NCBI GenBank assembly: GCA_937138495.1
Contig: CAKZPE010000051.1
Coordinates: 1 to 64,000 of the forward strand
Length of the DNA: 64,000 nucleotides
Direction of reading: 5' to 3'
DNA from: an uncultured Oceanospirillaceae bacterium
Lineage (GTDB): Bacteria > Pseudomonadota > Gammaproteobacteria > Pseudomonadales > Balneatricaceae
Numbering within the stretch: the stretch's first letter is position 1; every line of letters begins with the position of its first letter. The notes under the pieces were generated by a model. That model saw only the letters and a program-made list of their open reading frames with translations, was not told the DNA's origin and did not search any database. This document shows, in pieces, positions 1-7,159 of this stretch. The translations under genes and the position numbers were made by a program.

Positions 1-154
1 GGGAATACTGGCGCTGGGGGCCGGGGTCGCGTTCGTCAGTGCATATGTGTGTATCCGGTGTTTTTTGCAGCTGATTGAAAAGATGGGGCTGTGGCCCTTT
101 GTGTTATATCGGCTGCTGCTGGGGGGCACACTGATGGTCTGGTTCGTGCTCTGA
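1..154 (+). CDS. uppP: Undecaprenyl-diphosphatase UppP (BacA), C-terminal end only
   Basis: Reading from base 2 to the TGA at 152-154 gives the last 50 residues of a membrane protein. The tail contains FVSAYVCIRCFLQLIEK, then a short loop and PFVLYRLLLGG, the usual end of UppP, which dephosphorylates undecaprenyl diphosphate at the inner membrane to recycle the peptidoglycan lipid carrier. The gene begins before the window, so the catalytic regions are not visible. It converges with the regulator that ends at 210, with no clear terminator between them. The assignment rests on the tail pattern alone. Confidence 0.75.
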   Translation, partial: GILALGAGVAFVSAYVCIRCFLQLIEKMGLWPFVLYRLLLGGTLMVWFVL

Positions 155-209
155 GGGCCGGGTTTAAGAAAAAGTGCTCTGAAAAGTCAGGGCAGAAATG
201 CTCTGAGGA

Positions 210-2144
210 TTACTGCTTTATACCCAGTTCCCTGAGGCGCTTGTACAGGGTGTTGCGGCTGATATTGAGCGCTTTGGCCGTGCGCGAAATGTTGCCCTGA
301 TGCAGGTTGTATTGTTTCAGGGTTTCATCCAGCGGGTCGATGGCTGTTGGCGGGGTTACGGGGGCGGAACCGGTTGCTGAGGTTGCTGTGGTTTCTGTTA
401 AAGGCTCTGTTGCCGGCCCCGGTGAAATCACTGCGCCAGTGGTGACAGCGGAAGGGGACATCAGCTCGCTGTTCTTCAGGTCTTCAAAGAAGTCATCCGG
501 CAGGTGCCAGGGTTTGATTTCAGTCGCATCGGCCATCAGCAGGGCAATCTGAATAACGTTGCTGAGCTGGCGAAAGTTGCCCGGCCAGGGGTGTTTGTCC
601 AGTAGCTGGATAACGTCTTCTGACAGAAAACGGGGTTGGTGGTCTTCCCGCAGGTCGGTGTGTATCTGCTGGATGATCTGAACTTTATCAGTGCGCTGGC
701 TCAGTGGCGGATAATCCAGTTTTAAACCGCTGATGCGGTAGTAAAGGTCCTGCCGGAACAGGCCGGATTCCACCATGTCTCTGAGGTTGGTGTGGCTGGA
801 GGCCAGTAGCTTGAAGTCGATCGGATGGCGGGTTTTACTGCCGCTGTGGTTAATGCTGCCTTCTTCCAGAATGCGCAGAAAGCGGGCTTGCATGTCCAGT
901 GGCATGTCGCCGATTTCTTTTAATAACAGGGTGCCGTTATCTGCCTGCTGAATCAGGCCGGGCACCGGCTGTTCGGTGTATTCATCAATATGGCCAAAGA
1001 GTTCTTCTTCAATGGTGCTGCCGGACAATGACGCGCAGTTAATGATGATAAACGGCTGGTTACGTCGCTGGCTGGCCCGGTGTAATGCCCGGCAGAAGGA
1101 TTCTTTTCCGGAGGCGGTTTCGCCCTGAATCAGCAGGGGAATATCCCGTTCCATGATGGTGCTGGCCATCTTGATGCAGCGTTCAACCTTTGCATCGCCG
1201 TAGTTAATGCTTTGCCAGGGGGAGGCCTGCTCCGGCTGAGGCTGCAGCCGTTCACGAAAATCCGGGGCCATGACCGGTGCCTGAGATGGCCGTCGAACGT
1301 GGGCATACATCTTGTATTTGCCCAGTGCGCTGATGGCAACAGGAATGCCTTCTGGCTGGTTCTTCAGCTCAAACAGCGGAATGCCAAATACTTCTTCCAC
1401 ATTCATGAGTGCCAGTTCATAGCGCAGCAGCATTTCTGCCCGGCGATTGGCCGAGATAATAGTGCCTTCTTCGTTAAAGGCGATCAGCCCGACCCACTGG
1501 CTGTCGAGGTTATCGGTGTGGGTGTTGAAGGTCATCAGGAATTCGGTATCACCGAACTTGCTGAAGATCAGCCGGTTTTCCACCGACTGTGACATCATTT
1601 TTACCATGCCCAGGGTATGTGCCTGTGGCAGGTAGGCATCACTGGATACATCCAGCACGCCCATCAATTCCCGCTCGGTGTTATAGATCGGCGCAGCGGA
1701 GCCAATCATAAAGCGGTTGGATTTCAGAAAGTGTTCGTCCCGCTGTACCTGCACGGCCTGCCCGGTTTCGATCGCTGTGCCGATGGCGTTGGTACCGTTG
1801 TGCCGTTCCAGCCAGCTGTTACCGTCGCGAAAATAGGGGCGCTTCTTTGAGTCGATAAAACGATTATCGCCCCAGCAGTTGAGTACCTGACCTTCACGGT
1901 CGGCGAGAATAATCAGGCAGCTGGAGTTGTTAAGGATGTTTTCATAGAAGGGCAGGACTTCGTGCCCGGTGGTGTCGATCAGGTAATGATGTTTGTCCTT
2001 AAGATGGCTGACTTCACCTTTAGCCAGGCCAAAGTCCGCCGGTGAGGCGTCCTGTTCAAGGCCATAGCTGTCGCAACGCTGCCACGAGCTTTTAATCAGC
2101 AGGTCGTGGCCGAGGTTGCCGGGTTTCTGGTCATTATCTTTCAT
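210..2144 (-). CDS. AcoR-like Fis-family regulator with a degenerate AAA+ domain
   Basis: The 644-residue protein has the AcoR/sigma-54 activator architecture: a GAF-like sensory region at about residues 60-195, a PAS-like segment at about 210-285, an AAA+ domain at about 310-560 and a Fis-type helix-turn-helix at the end (NISRTAKALNISRNTLYKRL). Walker A reads GETASGKE (341-348). The GAFTGA loop that contacts sigma-54 is absent: after ELFGH the chain reads IDEYTEQPVPG. The Walker B aspartate is replaced by lysine (GTLLLKEIGD, K409). The arginine-finger region and WPGNFRQL are kept. As in TyrR, loss of GAFTGA suggests it does not activate sigma-54 RNA polymerase. It is divergent from the glycerol ABC operon and probably controls it (inference). 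A low-complexity Thr/Pro/Ala linker precedes the HTH. Confidence 0.85.
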   Translation of the reverse strand: MKDNDQKPGNLGHDLLIKSSWQRCDSYGLEQDASPADFGLAKGEVSHLKDKHHYLIDTTGHEVLPFYENILNNSSCLIILADREGQVLNCWGDNRFIDSKKRPYFRDGNSWLERHNGTNAIGTAIETGQAVQVQRDEHFLKSNRFMIGSAAPIYNTERELMGVLDVSSDAYLPQAHTLGMVKMMSQSVENRLIFSKFGDTEFLMTFNTHTDNLDSQWVGLIAFNEEGTIISANRRAEMLLRYELALMNVEEVFGIPLFELKNQPEGIPVAISALGKYKMYAHVRRPSQAPVMAPDFRERLQPQPEQASPWQSINYGDAKVERCIKMASTIMERDIPLLIQGETASGKESFCRALHRASQRRNQPFIIINCASLSGSTIEEELFGHIDEYTEQPVPGLIQQADNGTLLLKEIGDMPLDMQARFLRILEEGSINHSGSKTRHPIDFKLLASSHTNLRDMVESGLFRQDLYYRISGLKLDYPPLSQRTDKVQIIQQIHTDLREDHQPRFLSEDVIQLLDKHPWPGNFRQLSNVIQIALLMADATEIKPWHLPDDFFEDLKNSELMSPSAVTTGAVISPGPATEPLTETTATSATGSAPVTPPTAIDPLDETLKQYNLHQGNISRTAKALNISRNTLYKRLRELGIKQ

Positions 2145-2204
2145 CGGTCACGTTTTAGCTGATCTTTACCGAATAGTAAACATGCACATTAAAAGGCAGG
2201 AGAA

Positions 2205-2256
2205 GTGTTCAGAATATATGTTCAATACTGTTCAGGGTCAATTGTGAACTGAACAC
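2205..2256. promoter_or_regulatory. Cluster of TGTTCA half-sites between the regulator and glpS
   Basis: GTGTTCAG at 2205-2212 and CTGAACAC at 2249-2256 are perfect inverted copies 36 bases apart. Between them lie further TGTTCAA (2219-2225) and CTGTTCAG (2228-2235) copies. The cluster sits 60-110 bases upstream of the divergent regulator start. A set of this kind is expected for a DNA-binding regulator, most simply the AcoR-like protein acting on itself and on the glp operon. The assignment to that protein is inference. Confidence 0.4.
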
Positions 2257-2277
2257 TGTGTTTCGGTGATGAATGAT

Positions 2278-2287
2278 TATGTTCGTT
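2278..2287 (+). promoter_or_regulatory. Possible GlpR-type half-operator
   Basis: TATGTTCGTT fits the published Escherichia coli GlpR half-site consensus WATKYTCGWW at every position. It lies 200 bases upstream of the glycerol transporter operon. A single half-site match of this length can occur by chance, and no glpR gene is in the window. Confidence 0.3.
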
Positions 2288-2390
2288 ACTAAACATGCCT
2301 GTGTTTTGTGGTTTTTATATATAAAACATTAGGTTATGTTTTTATTGGAATTTTTTGTTGCTGATTTATTGAAGAAAGTGACAGTATTCA

Positions 2391-2406
2391 GGTTCGAATT
2401 CGAACC
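2391..2406. promoter_or_regulatory. Perfect 16-base palindrome upstream of glpS
   Basis: GGTTCGAATTCGAACC is a perfect palindrome 79 bases before the glpS start codon. Its length and position suit a dimeric repressor or activator site for the glp operon. The binding protein is unknown. The rest of the 340-base intergenic region (2145-2484) is AT-rich and holds no reading frame I can support. Confidence 0.4.
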
Positions 2407-2484
2407 AAGGCTGAGTTCGCGCAGTTCTGACCGGGTGACTGGCAGAGATGTGACAGATATTTTAATAACAATAAAGGCCGATTT

Positions 2485-3576
2485 ATGTCGCTTTGTTTGC
2501 AAAATGTTACCCGCGTTGTGGATGGCCAGACCCATATCGACGACGCTGATCTGACATTGGAGCCCGGCTCTTTTAATGTCTTACTCGGGCGCACGCTGGC
2601 GGGGAAAACCTCGCTGATGCGTCTGATGGCTGGCCTGGATAAACCCACCTCAGGCCAGATTCTGATGAATGGCGTGGATGTGACCGGTGTACCGGTACAG
2701 AAGCGCAACATTTCCATGGTGTATCAGCAGTTTATTAATTACCCCAACTGGACGGTGTTTGAAAATATCGCTTCTCCTTTGCGGCTTGAAAAAGTGCCGG
2801 AAGCTGAGATTAAACGCCGGGTAAATGAAACCGCTGAGATGCTGCACATTGAAGCGCTGTTACAGCGTCGCCCGCTGGAGCTGTCCGGTGGCCAGCAGCA
2901 GCGTACCGCCATGGCCCGGGCACTGGTGAAAGATGCCAGCCTGATTCTGTTTGATGAGCCGCTGGTAAACCTGGATTACAAACTCCGTGAAGAGCTGCGG
3001 CAGGAAATCCGTGAGTTGCTGATCAGCCGGAATTCTATCGCGGTGTACGCTTCCACTGAGCCAAATGAAGCGCTGGCGTTAGGCGGTACAACGACTCTGT
3101 TACATGAAGGTAAGGTGATACAGACCGGGGTGTCTTCAGATGTATACCGTTATCCGGTGAATATTGATGCGGCAGAGCTGTTCAGTGAGCCGCCGATTAA
3201 CCTGATCCGGGGACAGGTGTCTGAAGCTGAAGTGACTTTCGACAGCACGGTGCACTTTCCACTGAACCAGGACATTCGTGGCCTCAAACCCGGTGATTAC
3301 TATTTTGGTGTACGGCCCAGCCATATTGGCCTGGTACCTCACGGGGATGATGATCTGGAAGTGGCGGTGAAGGTAGAGATCGCTGAGATCAGCGGTTCTG
3401 AAACCTTTATGCATGTACGCAATGATCATTTCAATTTAGTGGCCCAGCTTTCCGGGGTACACGAATACCACACGGATACGTCTATCAAGGTGTATCTGCC
3501 AACCCATAAACTTTTTGTCTTCAGTCTGGATGGCCGCATGTTGCAGGCGCCGGGCCGGATGTATACGGGGGAGTAA
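2485..3576 (+). CDS. glpS: Glycerol-type ABC importer ATPase, GlpS-like (first NBD)
   Basis: First gene of a six-gene operon matching the rhizobial glycerol transporter set glpSTPQUV. The 363-residue protein is an ABC ATPase with Walker A GRTLAGKT (35-42), Q-loop Q81, signature LSGGQ (133-137) and Walker B LILFDEP (153-159), followed by a TOBE-like regulatory domain from about 240. The switch histidine is missing: where most members have VTHDQxEA, this protein has ASTEPNEA, with Thr at 191. It would pair with GlpT, which has the opposite defect. The name refers to the Rhizobium genes. The ATG at 2485 follows a modest AAAGG element. Confidence 0.85.
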   Translation: MSLCLQNVTRVVDGQTHIDDADLTLEPGSFNVLLGRTLAGKTSLMRLMAGLDKPTSGQILMNGVDVTGVPVQKRNISMVYQQFINYPNWTVFENIASPLRLEKVPEAEIKRRVNETAEMLHIEALLQRRPLELSGGQQQRTAMARALVKDASLILFDEPLVNLDYKLREELRQEIRELLISRNSIAVYASTEPNEALALGGTTTLLHEGKVIQTGVSSDVYRYPVNIDAAELFSEPPINLIRGQVSEAEVTFDSTVHFPLNQDIRGLKPGDYYFGVRPSHIGLVPHGDDDLEVAVKVEIAEISGSETFMHVRNDHFNLVAQLSGVHEYHTDTSIKVYLPTHKLFVFSLDGRMLQAPGRMYTGE

Positions 3577-3579
3577 GGC

Positions 3580-4683
3580 ATGGCAGAAATACATCTTAAA
3601 GCGCTGGCACACAGTTATTCCGATGCGCCGAAAGGCCCGGCGGATTATGCCATTCGCGAAATGGATCATGTCTGGAAGCAGGGCGGTGCCTATGCATTGC
3701 TGGGGCCTTCGGGCTGCGGCAAAAGTACCTTGCTGAACATTATTTCCGGGCTGTTATCACCGTCTGACGGCGATGTGCTGTTCGACGGCAAGCGGGTGAA
3801 CGATATCCCGCCGGAGACCCGCAACATTGCGCAGGTGTTCCAGTTCCCGGTGATCTACGACTCCATGACGGTGTTCGACAACCTGGCGTTTCCGCTGCGG
3901 AACATGAAAGTGCCTGAAGCCAAAGTACAGGCCAAGGTTCTGGAGATTGCTGAGATTCTTGAGCTGCAGGACATGCTGAAGAACAAGGCCAAGAACCTGA
4001 CCGCCGATGAGAAGCAAAAGGTTTCCATGGGCCGCGGGCTGGTACGGGATGATGTATCCGCCATTCTGTTTGATGAGCCGTTAACGGTGATCGACCCACA
4101 CCTGAAATGGAAACTGCGCCGCAAGCTGAAGCAGATCCATGAGCAGTTCAATATCACCATGGTGTATGTGACCCACGATCAGCTGGAGGCCTCAACTTTC
4201 GCCGACAAAATTGCCGTGATGTACAACGGCCAGATCGTCCAGTTCGGAACGCCGCGGGAGTTGTTTGAGTCGCCGAATCACACCTTTGTGGGCTACTTCA
4301 TTGGCAGCCCGGGCATGAACGTGGTTGAAGTGCAGCGTCACAACGGCGGTGTCACCTTTAACGGGGTGGATATCCCGCTGGATGACGGTTTGGTGGATTT
4401 CCTGAATCAGGTGCCGGGTAACAATCTGAAGATCGGTATTCGCCCTGAGTTCGTGCATGTATCCGGTGAATCGGTACTGGGCGCTTATGAAGCGGATATT
4501 TCCCATCTGGAAGATCTGGGCACCTATAAGATTCTGACCTTCAGACTGGGCGGCGAAACCATGAAGGCCCGCCTGGATGAAGATCAGGAGGTCCCGTCCG
4601 GCAAGGCTTACGTCAGTTTCCCGAAACAGTGGCTGAAGCTGTACGTCGACGAGTATCTGGTGGAGGACACCTACGATGAATAA
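3580..4683 (+). CDS. glpT: Glycerol-type ABC importer ATPase, GlpT-like (second NBD)
   Basis: The 367-residue ATPase has Walker A GPSGCGKST (42-50), Q88, Walker B AILFDEP (161-167) and an intact switch histidine (VTHDQLEAS, H199), then a TOBE-like C-terminal domain. Its signature motif is degenerate: LTADEKQKV at 140-148 instead of LSGGQ. Together with GlpS this would leave one complete composite ATP site (GlpT Walker motifs plus GlpS LSGGQ) and one degenerate site. It starts three bases after the glpS stop behind a GGGGGAG ribosome site, and its end overlaps glpP by eight bases. This is not the E. coli GlpT glycerol-3-phosphate antiporter, which shares only the name. Confidence 0.85.
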   Translation: MAEIHLKALAHSYSDAPKGPADYAIREMDHVWKQGGAYALLGPSGCGKSTLLNIISGLLSPSDGDVLFDGKRVNDIPPETRNIAQVFQFPVIYDSMTVFDNLAFPLRNMKVPEAKVQAKVLEIAEILELQDMLKNKAKNLTADEKQKVSMGRGLVRDDVSAILFDEPLTVIDPHLKWKLRRKLKQIHEQFNITMVYVTHDQLEASTFADKIAVMYNGQIVQFGTPRELFESPNHTFVGYFIGSPGMNVVEVQRHNGGVTFNGVDIPLDDGLVDFLNQVPGNNLKIGIRPEFVHVSGESVLGAYEADISHLEDLGTYKILTFRLGGETMKARLDEDQEVPSGKAYVSFPKQWLKLYVDEYLVEDTYDE

Positions 4684-5542
4684 GGTTGAGAACAACAGGG
4701 CCTGGTTTCTGGTAACACCGGTTTTCCTGCTGGTGGCGTTCTCGGCGGTGATTCCGCTGATGACCGTGGTGAACTATTCCGTACAGGATATTTTTGACCA
4801 GAACACGGCGTATTTTGTAGGCGCAGAATGGTACCGGGAAGTGCTGAACGACCCGCGTTTGCATGATTCCCTGCTGCGGCAGTTTATTTTCTCCGGATCG
4901 GTGTTACTGATCGAGATTCCGTTAGGCATTGCGGTGGCACTGATGATGCCAACCCGGGGCTGGACAGCCTCTGCGAGCCTGATTTTACTGGCGATTCCGC
5001 TGCTGATTCCCTGGAACGTGATCGGCACCATCTGGCAGGTGTTTGGCCGGGCGGATATTGGCCTGTTCGGCTGGGCGTTAAACAGTATTGGGGTGGATTA
5101 TAACTATGCCTCTAATCCGATGGATGCCTGGTTTACGGTGCTGCTGATGGATGTCTGGCACTGGACCTCGCTGGTGGCGTTGCTGTGCTATTCAGGGCTG
5201 CGGGCGATTCCGGAAGCCTATTATCAGGCGGCGCGAATTGATCGTGCTTCTAACTGGGCGATTTTCCGCTATATCCAGCTGCCGAAGCTGAAAAGTGTAC
5301 TGGTGATCGGCATTCTCCTGCGCTTTATGGACAGCTTTATGATCTATACCGAGCCGTTCGTACTGACCGGCGGTGGCCCGGGTAACTCCACCACCTTCCT
5401 CAGCCAGACCCTGACCCAGATGGCGATCGGTCAGTTCGACCTGGGGCCGGCGGCAGCCTTCTCATTAATCTATTTCCTGATCGTGTTGCTGGTGAGCTGG
5501 CTGTTCTTCACCACCATTACCCATCTGGATAAGGCGAAGTAG
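4676..5542 (+). CDS. glpP: Glycerol-type ABC importer permease GlpP
   Basis: A 288-residue MalF/UgpA-class inner-membrane permease with six predicted membrane segments, the first at about residues 10-32. The cytoplasmic EAA loop that docks on the ATPase reads IPEAYYQAARIDRASNWAIF (178-197), followed by the usual IQLPKLK. It overlaps the end of glpT by eight bases, which suggests translational coupling. Its partner permease GlpQ follows after 11 bases. Family and position support the glycerol role; the substrate itself is inferred from the whole gene set, especially the DUF2160 protein. Confidence 0.88.
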   Translation: MNKVENNRAWFLVTPVFLLVAFSAVIPLMTVVNYSVQDIFDQNTAYFVGAEWYREVLNDPRLHDSLLRQFIFSGSVLLIEIPLGIAVALMMPTRGWTASASLILLAIPLLIPWNVIGTIWQVFGRADIGLFGWALNSIGVDYNYASNPMDAWFTVLLMDVWHWTSLVALLCYSGLRAIPEAYYQAARIDRASNWAIFRYIQLPKLKSVLVIGILLRFMDSFMIYTEPFVLTGGGPGNSTTFLSQTLTQMAIGQFDLGPAAAFSLIYFLIVLLVSWLFFTTITHLDKAK

Positions 5543-5553
5543 GAGATAGCAGA

Positions 5554-6360
5554 ATGAATTACAGTCTGAAAAAGAAGCTGGGGATCAGCGCCTATATCTT
5601 CTTCGTGTTATTGCCGATTTACTGGCTGCTGAACATGTCGTTCAAAAGCAATGCTGAAATTCTGGGTGAGCTGACGTTCTGGCCGAAAGATTTCACCCTG
5701 GATAATTATGCAGTGATTTTCAGTGATCCGACCTGGTACATGGGCTATGTAAATTCCATGGCGTATGTGTCCCTGAACGTGATCATCACACTGATGGTGG
5801 CTTTGCCGGCGGCTTATGCCTTCAGCCGGTATAAGTTTGCCGGCGACAAGCAGCTGTTCTTCTGGCTGCTGACCAACCGTATGGCGCCGCCGGCGGTATT
5901 CCTGCTGCCGTTCTTCCAGCTGTATTCCTCGGTGGGATTGTTTGATACCCATTTGGCGGTGGCACTGGCGCATTGCTTATTTAACGTGCCGCTGGCGGTA
6001 TGGATTCTGGAAGGTTTTATGTCTGGTGTGCCGCGGGAAATTGATGAAACCGCTTATATCGACGGTTACAGCTTTCCCCGTTTCTTTGTGAAAATTTTCC
6101 TGCCGCTGATCCGTTCCGGCATCGGGGTGACGGCATTCTTCGCCTTCATGTTTTCCTGGGTCGAGCTGTTGCTGGCCAGAACGCTGACTTCTGTAGAAGC
6201 CAAGCCGATCAGCGCCATTATGACCCGTACCATCGGGGCCTCGGGGATCGACTGGGGGGTACTGGCGGCAGCCGGTGTACTGACCATTATTCCGGGTCTG
6301 CTGGTGATCTGGTTTGTCCGAAATCATGTTGCCAAGGGTTTTGCCCTGGGCCGGGTATAA
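5554..6360 (+). CDS. glpQ: Glycerol-type ABC importer permease GlpQ
   Basis: A 268-residue MalG/UgpE-class permease with six membrane segments. The EAA loop reads EIDETAYIDGYSFPRFFVKI (162-181). It starts behind AGGAGATAGCAG. The last 50 bases of the gene (6311-6360, encoding FVRNHVAKGFALGRV) are the first copy of a tandem repeat that runs on through the following intergenic region, so the gene end has been duplicated twice downstream. This is not the E. coli GlpQ phosphodiesterase. Confidence 0.88.
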   Translation: MNYSLKKKLGISAYIFFVLLPIYWLLNMSFKSNAEILGELTFWPKDFTLDNYAVIFSDPTWYMGYVNSMAYVSLNVIITLMVALPAAYAFSRYKFAGDKQLFFWLLTNRMAPPAVFLLPFFQLYSSVGLFDTHLAVALAHCLFNVPLAVWILEGFMSGVPREIDETAYIDGYSFPRFFVKIFLPLIRSGIGVTAFFAFMFSWVELLLARTLTSVEAKPISAIMTRTIGASGIDWGVLAAAGVLTIIPGLLVIWFVRNHVAKGFALGRV

Positions 6361-6371
6361 GGAGTCGGATT

Positions 6372-6500
6372 ATGGAGAGCATTATGACCATGAAACCTAA
6401 CCGAACTTCTGTGTTTGGCTTTATCGGGCTGCGGATGAGCAGGTTTGTCCGAAATCACGTTACTCACATTGCCTGGGGTTTTGCCCTGGGTCGGGTATAA
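6372..6500 (+). CDS. 42-residue mini-protein, copy 1, between glpQ and glpU
   Basis: ATG at 6372, seven bases after a clean GGAG (6361-6364), opens a 42-codon frame ending TAA at 6498-6500. The product begins MESIMTMKPNRTSV and ends FVRNHVTHIAWGFALGRV; the end closely copies the GlpQ C-terminus. It lies inside the glp operon, so it will be transcribed with it. I know of no family like this. It could be a real small protein, a translational-coupling device, or a by-product of the repeat. Confidence 0.5.
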   Translation: MESIMTMKPNRTSVFGFIGLRMSRFVRNHVTHIAWGFALGRV

Positions 6501-6511
6501 GGAGTCGGATG

Positions 6512-6640
6512 ATGGAGAGCATTATGACCATAAAACGTAACCGAACTTCTGTGTTTGGCTTTACCGGGCTGCGGATGAGCAGGTTTGTCCGAAATCACGT
6601 TACTCACATTGCCTGGGGCTTTGCCCTGAGCCGGGTATAA
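6512..6640 (+). CDS. 42-residue mini-protein, copy 2, between glpQ and glpU
   Basis: A second 42-codon frame with the same GGAG spacing (GGAG 6501-6504, ATG 6512) ends TAA at 6638-6640. It differs from copy 1 in four residues (Met7Ile, Pro9Arg, Ile17Thr and Gly40Ser) and has synonymous changes as well. Both frames stay open. A strong GAGGAGG follows at once for glpU. Frame conservation despite changes hints at translation, but two copies are too few to prove selection. Confidence 0.5.
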   Translation: MESIMTIKRNRTSVFGFTGLRMSRFVRNHVTHIAWGFALSRV

Positions 6641-6654
6641 GAGGAGGACCTGTT

Positions 6655-6927
6655 ATGAGTTGGATGGCATGGACTCTGCCGACGGCGATCTTCTTCGCCA
6701 CCATTGCGGCAATTTTAGTGGCAATGACGGTATACGAAATTAAGTCTCCCTGTGTGGAGCGTAAAGGCTTTTTGCCGATCGAGACCTCACGGGGCGACCG
6801 CTTGTTCATTGGTTTGCTGACCAGTGCATATATTCATTTGCTATACGTCGGGTTAACGGAAATGACCCTCTGGATAGCCTTGGCAATTTCCTGCGTGTGG
6901 CTGTTTATAGTCATGCGCTGGGGGTAA
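6655..6927 (+). CDS. glpU: GlpU-like DUF2160 small membrane protein
   Basis: A 90-residue protein with three hydrophobic segments (about 5-25, 48-66 and 70-88), matching the DUF2160 family that sits in glycerol ABC operons (glpU of Rhizobium). It starts with a strong GAGGAGG ribosome site 14 bases upstream. The conserved middle reads EIKSPCVERKGFLPIETSRG. Its biochemical role is not established; constant linkage with this transporter suggests an accessory inner-membrane subunit. Its presence is the best argument for glycerol as the substrate of the whole operon. Confidence 0.85.
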   Translation: MSWMAWTLPTAIFFATIAAILVAMTVYEIKSPCVERKGFLPIETSRGDRLFIGLLTSAYIHLLYVGLTEMTLWIALAISCVWLFIVMRWG

Positions 6928-7159
6928 TTCATCTCTGTTGGGATGTTGAGTGAAGGGTTCTGTGTGCTCCCTGAAAAGAGACCCGGACCGACTTTACCAA
7001 ATTAGAAAGAAAGTACGTTAGAAAGTAAGAAAGTTAGGGGAAAGACGCACCGGTAACTGAGCAGTTAAAGGTGAACCGGTAATTACAGGAAACGGCGGTT
7101 AAGCCTGGGATTTAGCCGCTGGCTTTTCTAAACCACAATCTTCATTTATGAGGTTGATC

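Larger units (their letters stand above)
6311..6640 (+). repeat. Tandem repeat derived from the glpQ 3' end (2.4 copies)
   Basis: The segment beginning GGTTTGTCCGAAATCA occurs at 6311, 6442 and 6582, giving units of 131 and 140 bases and a partial third unit that ends at 6640. The second and third copies carry a nine-base-longer version of the glpQ tail. The intervening parts (6361-6441 and 6501-6581) are also near-identical to each other and carry a GGAGTCGGAT ribosome-site-like element. The copies differ at only a few bases, so the duplication looks recent or maintained. Confidence 0.9.

Noticed and set aside
4192..4695. Leftward 167-codon frame inside glpT
   Set aside because: Antisense shadow of a conserved ATPase gene with no start signal.
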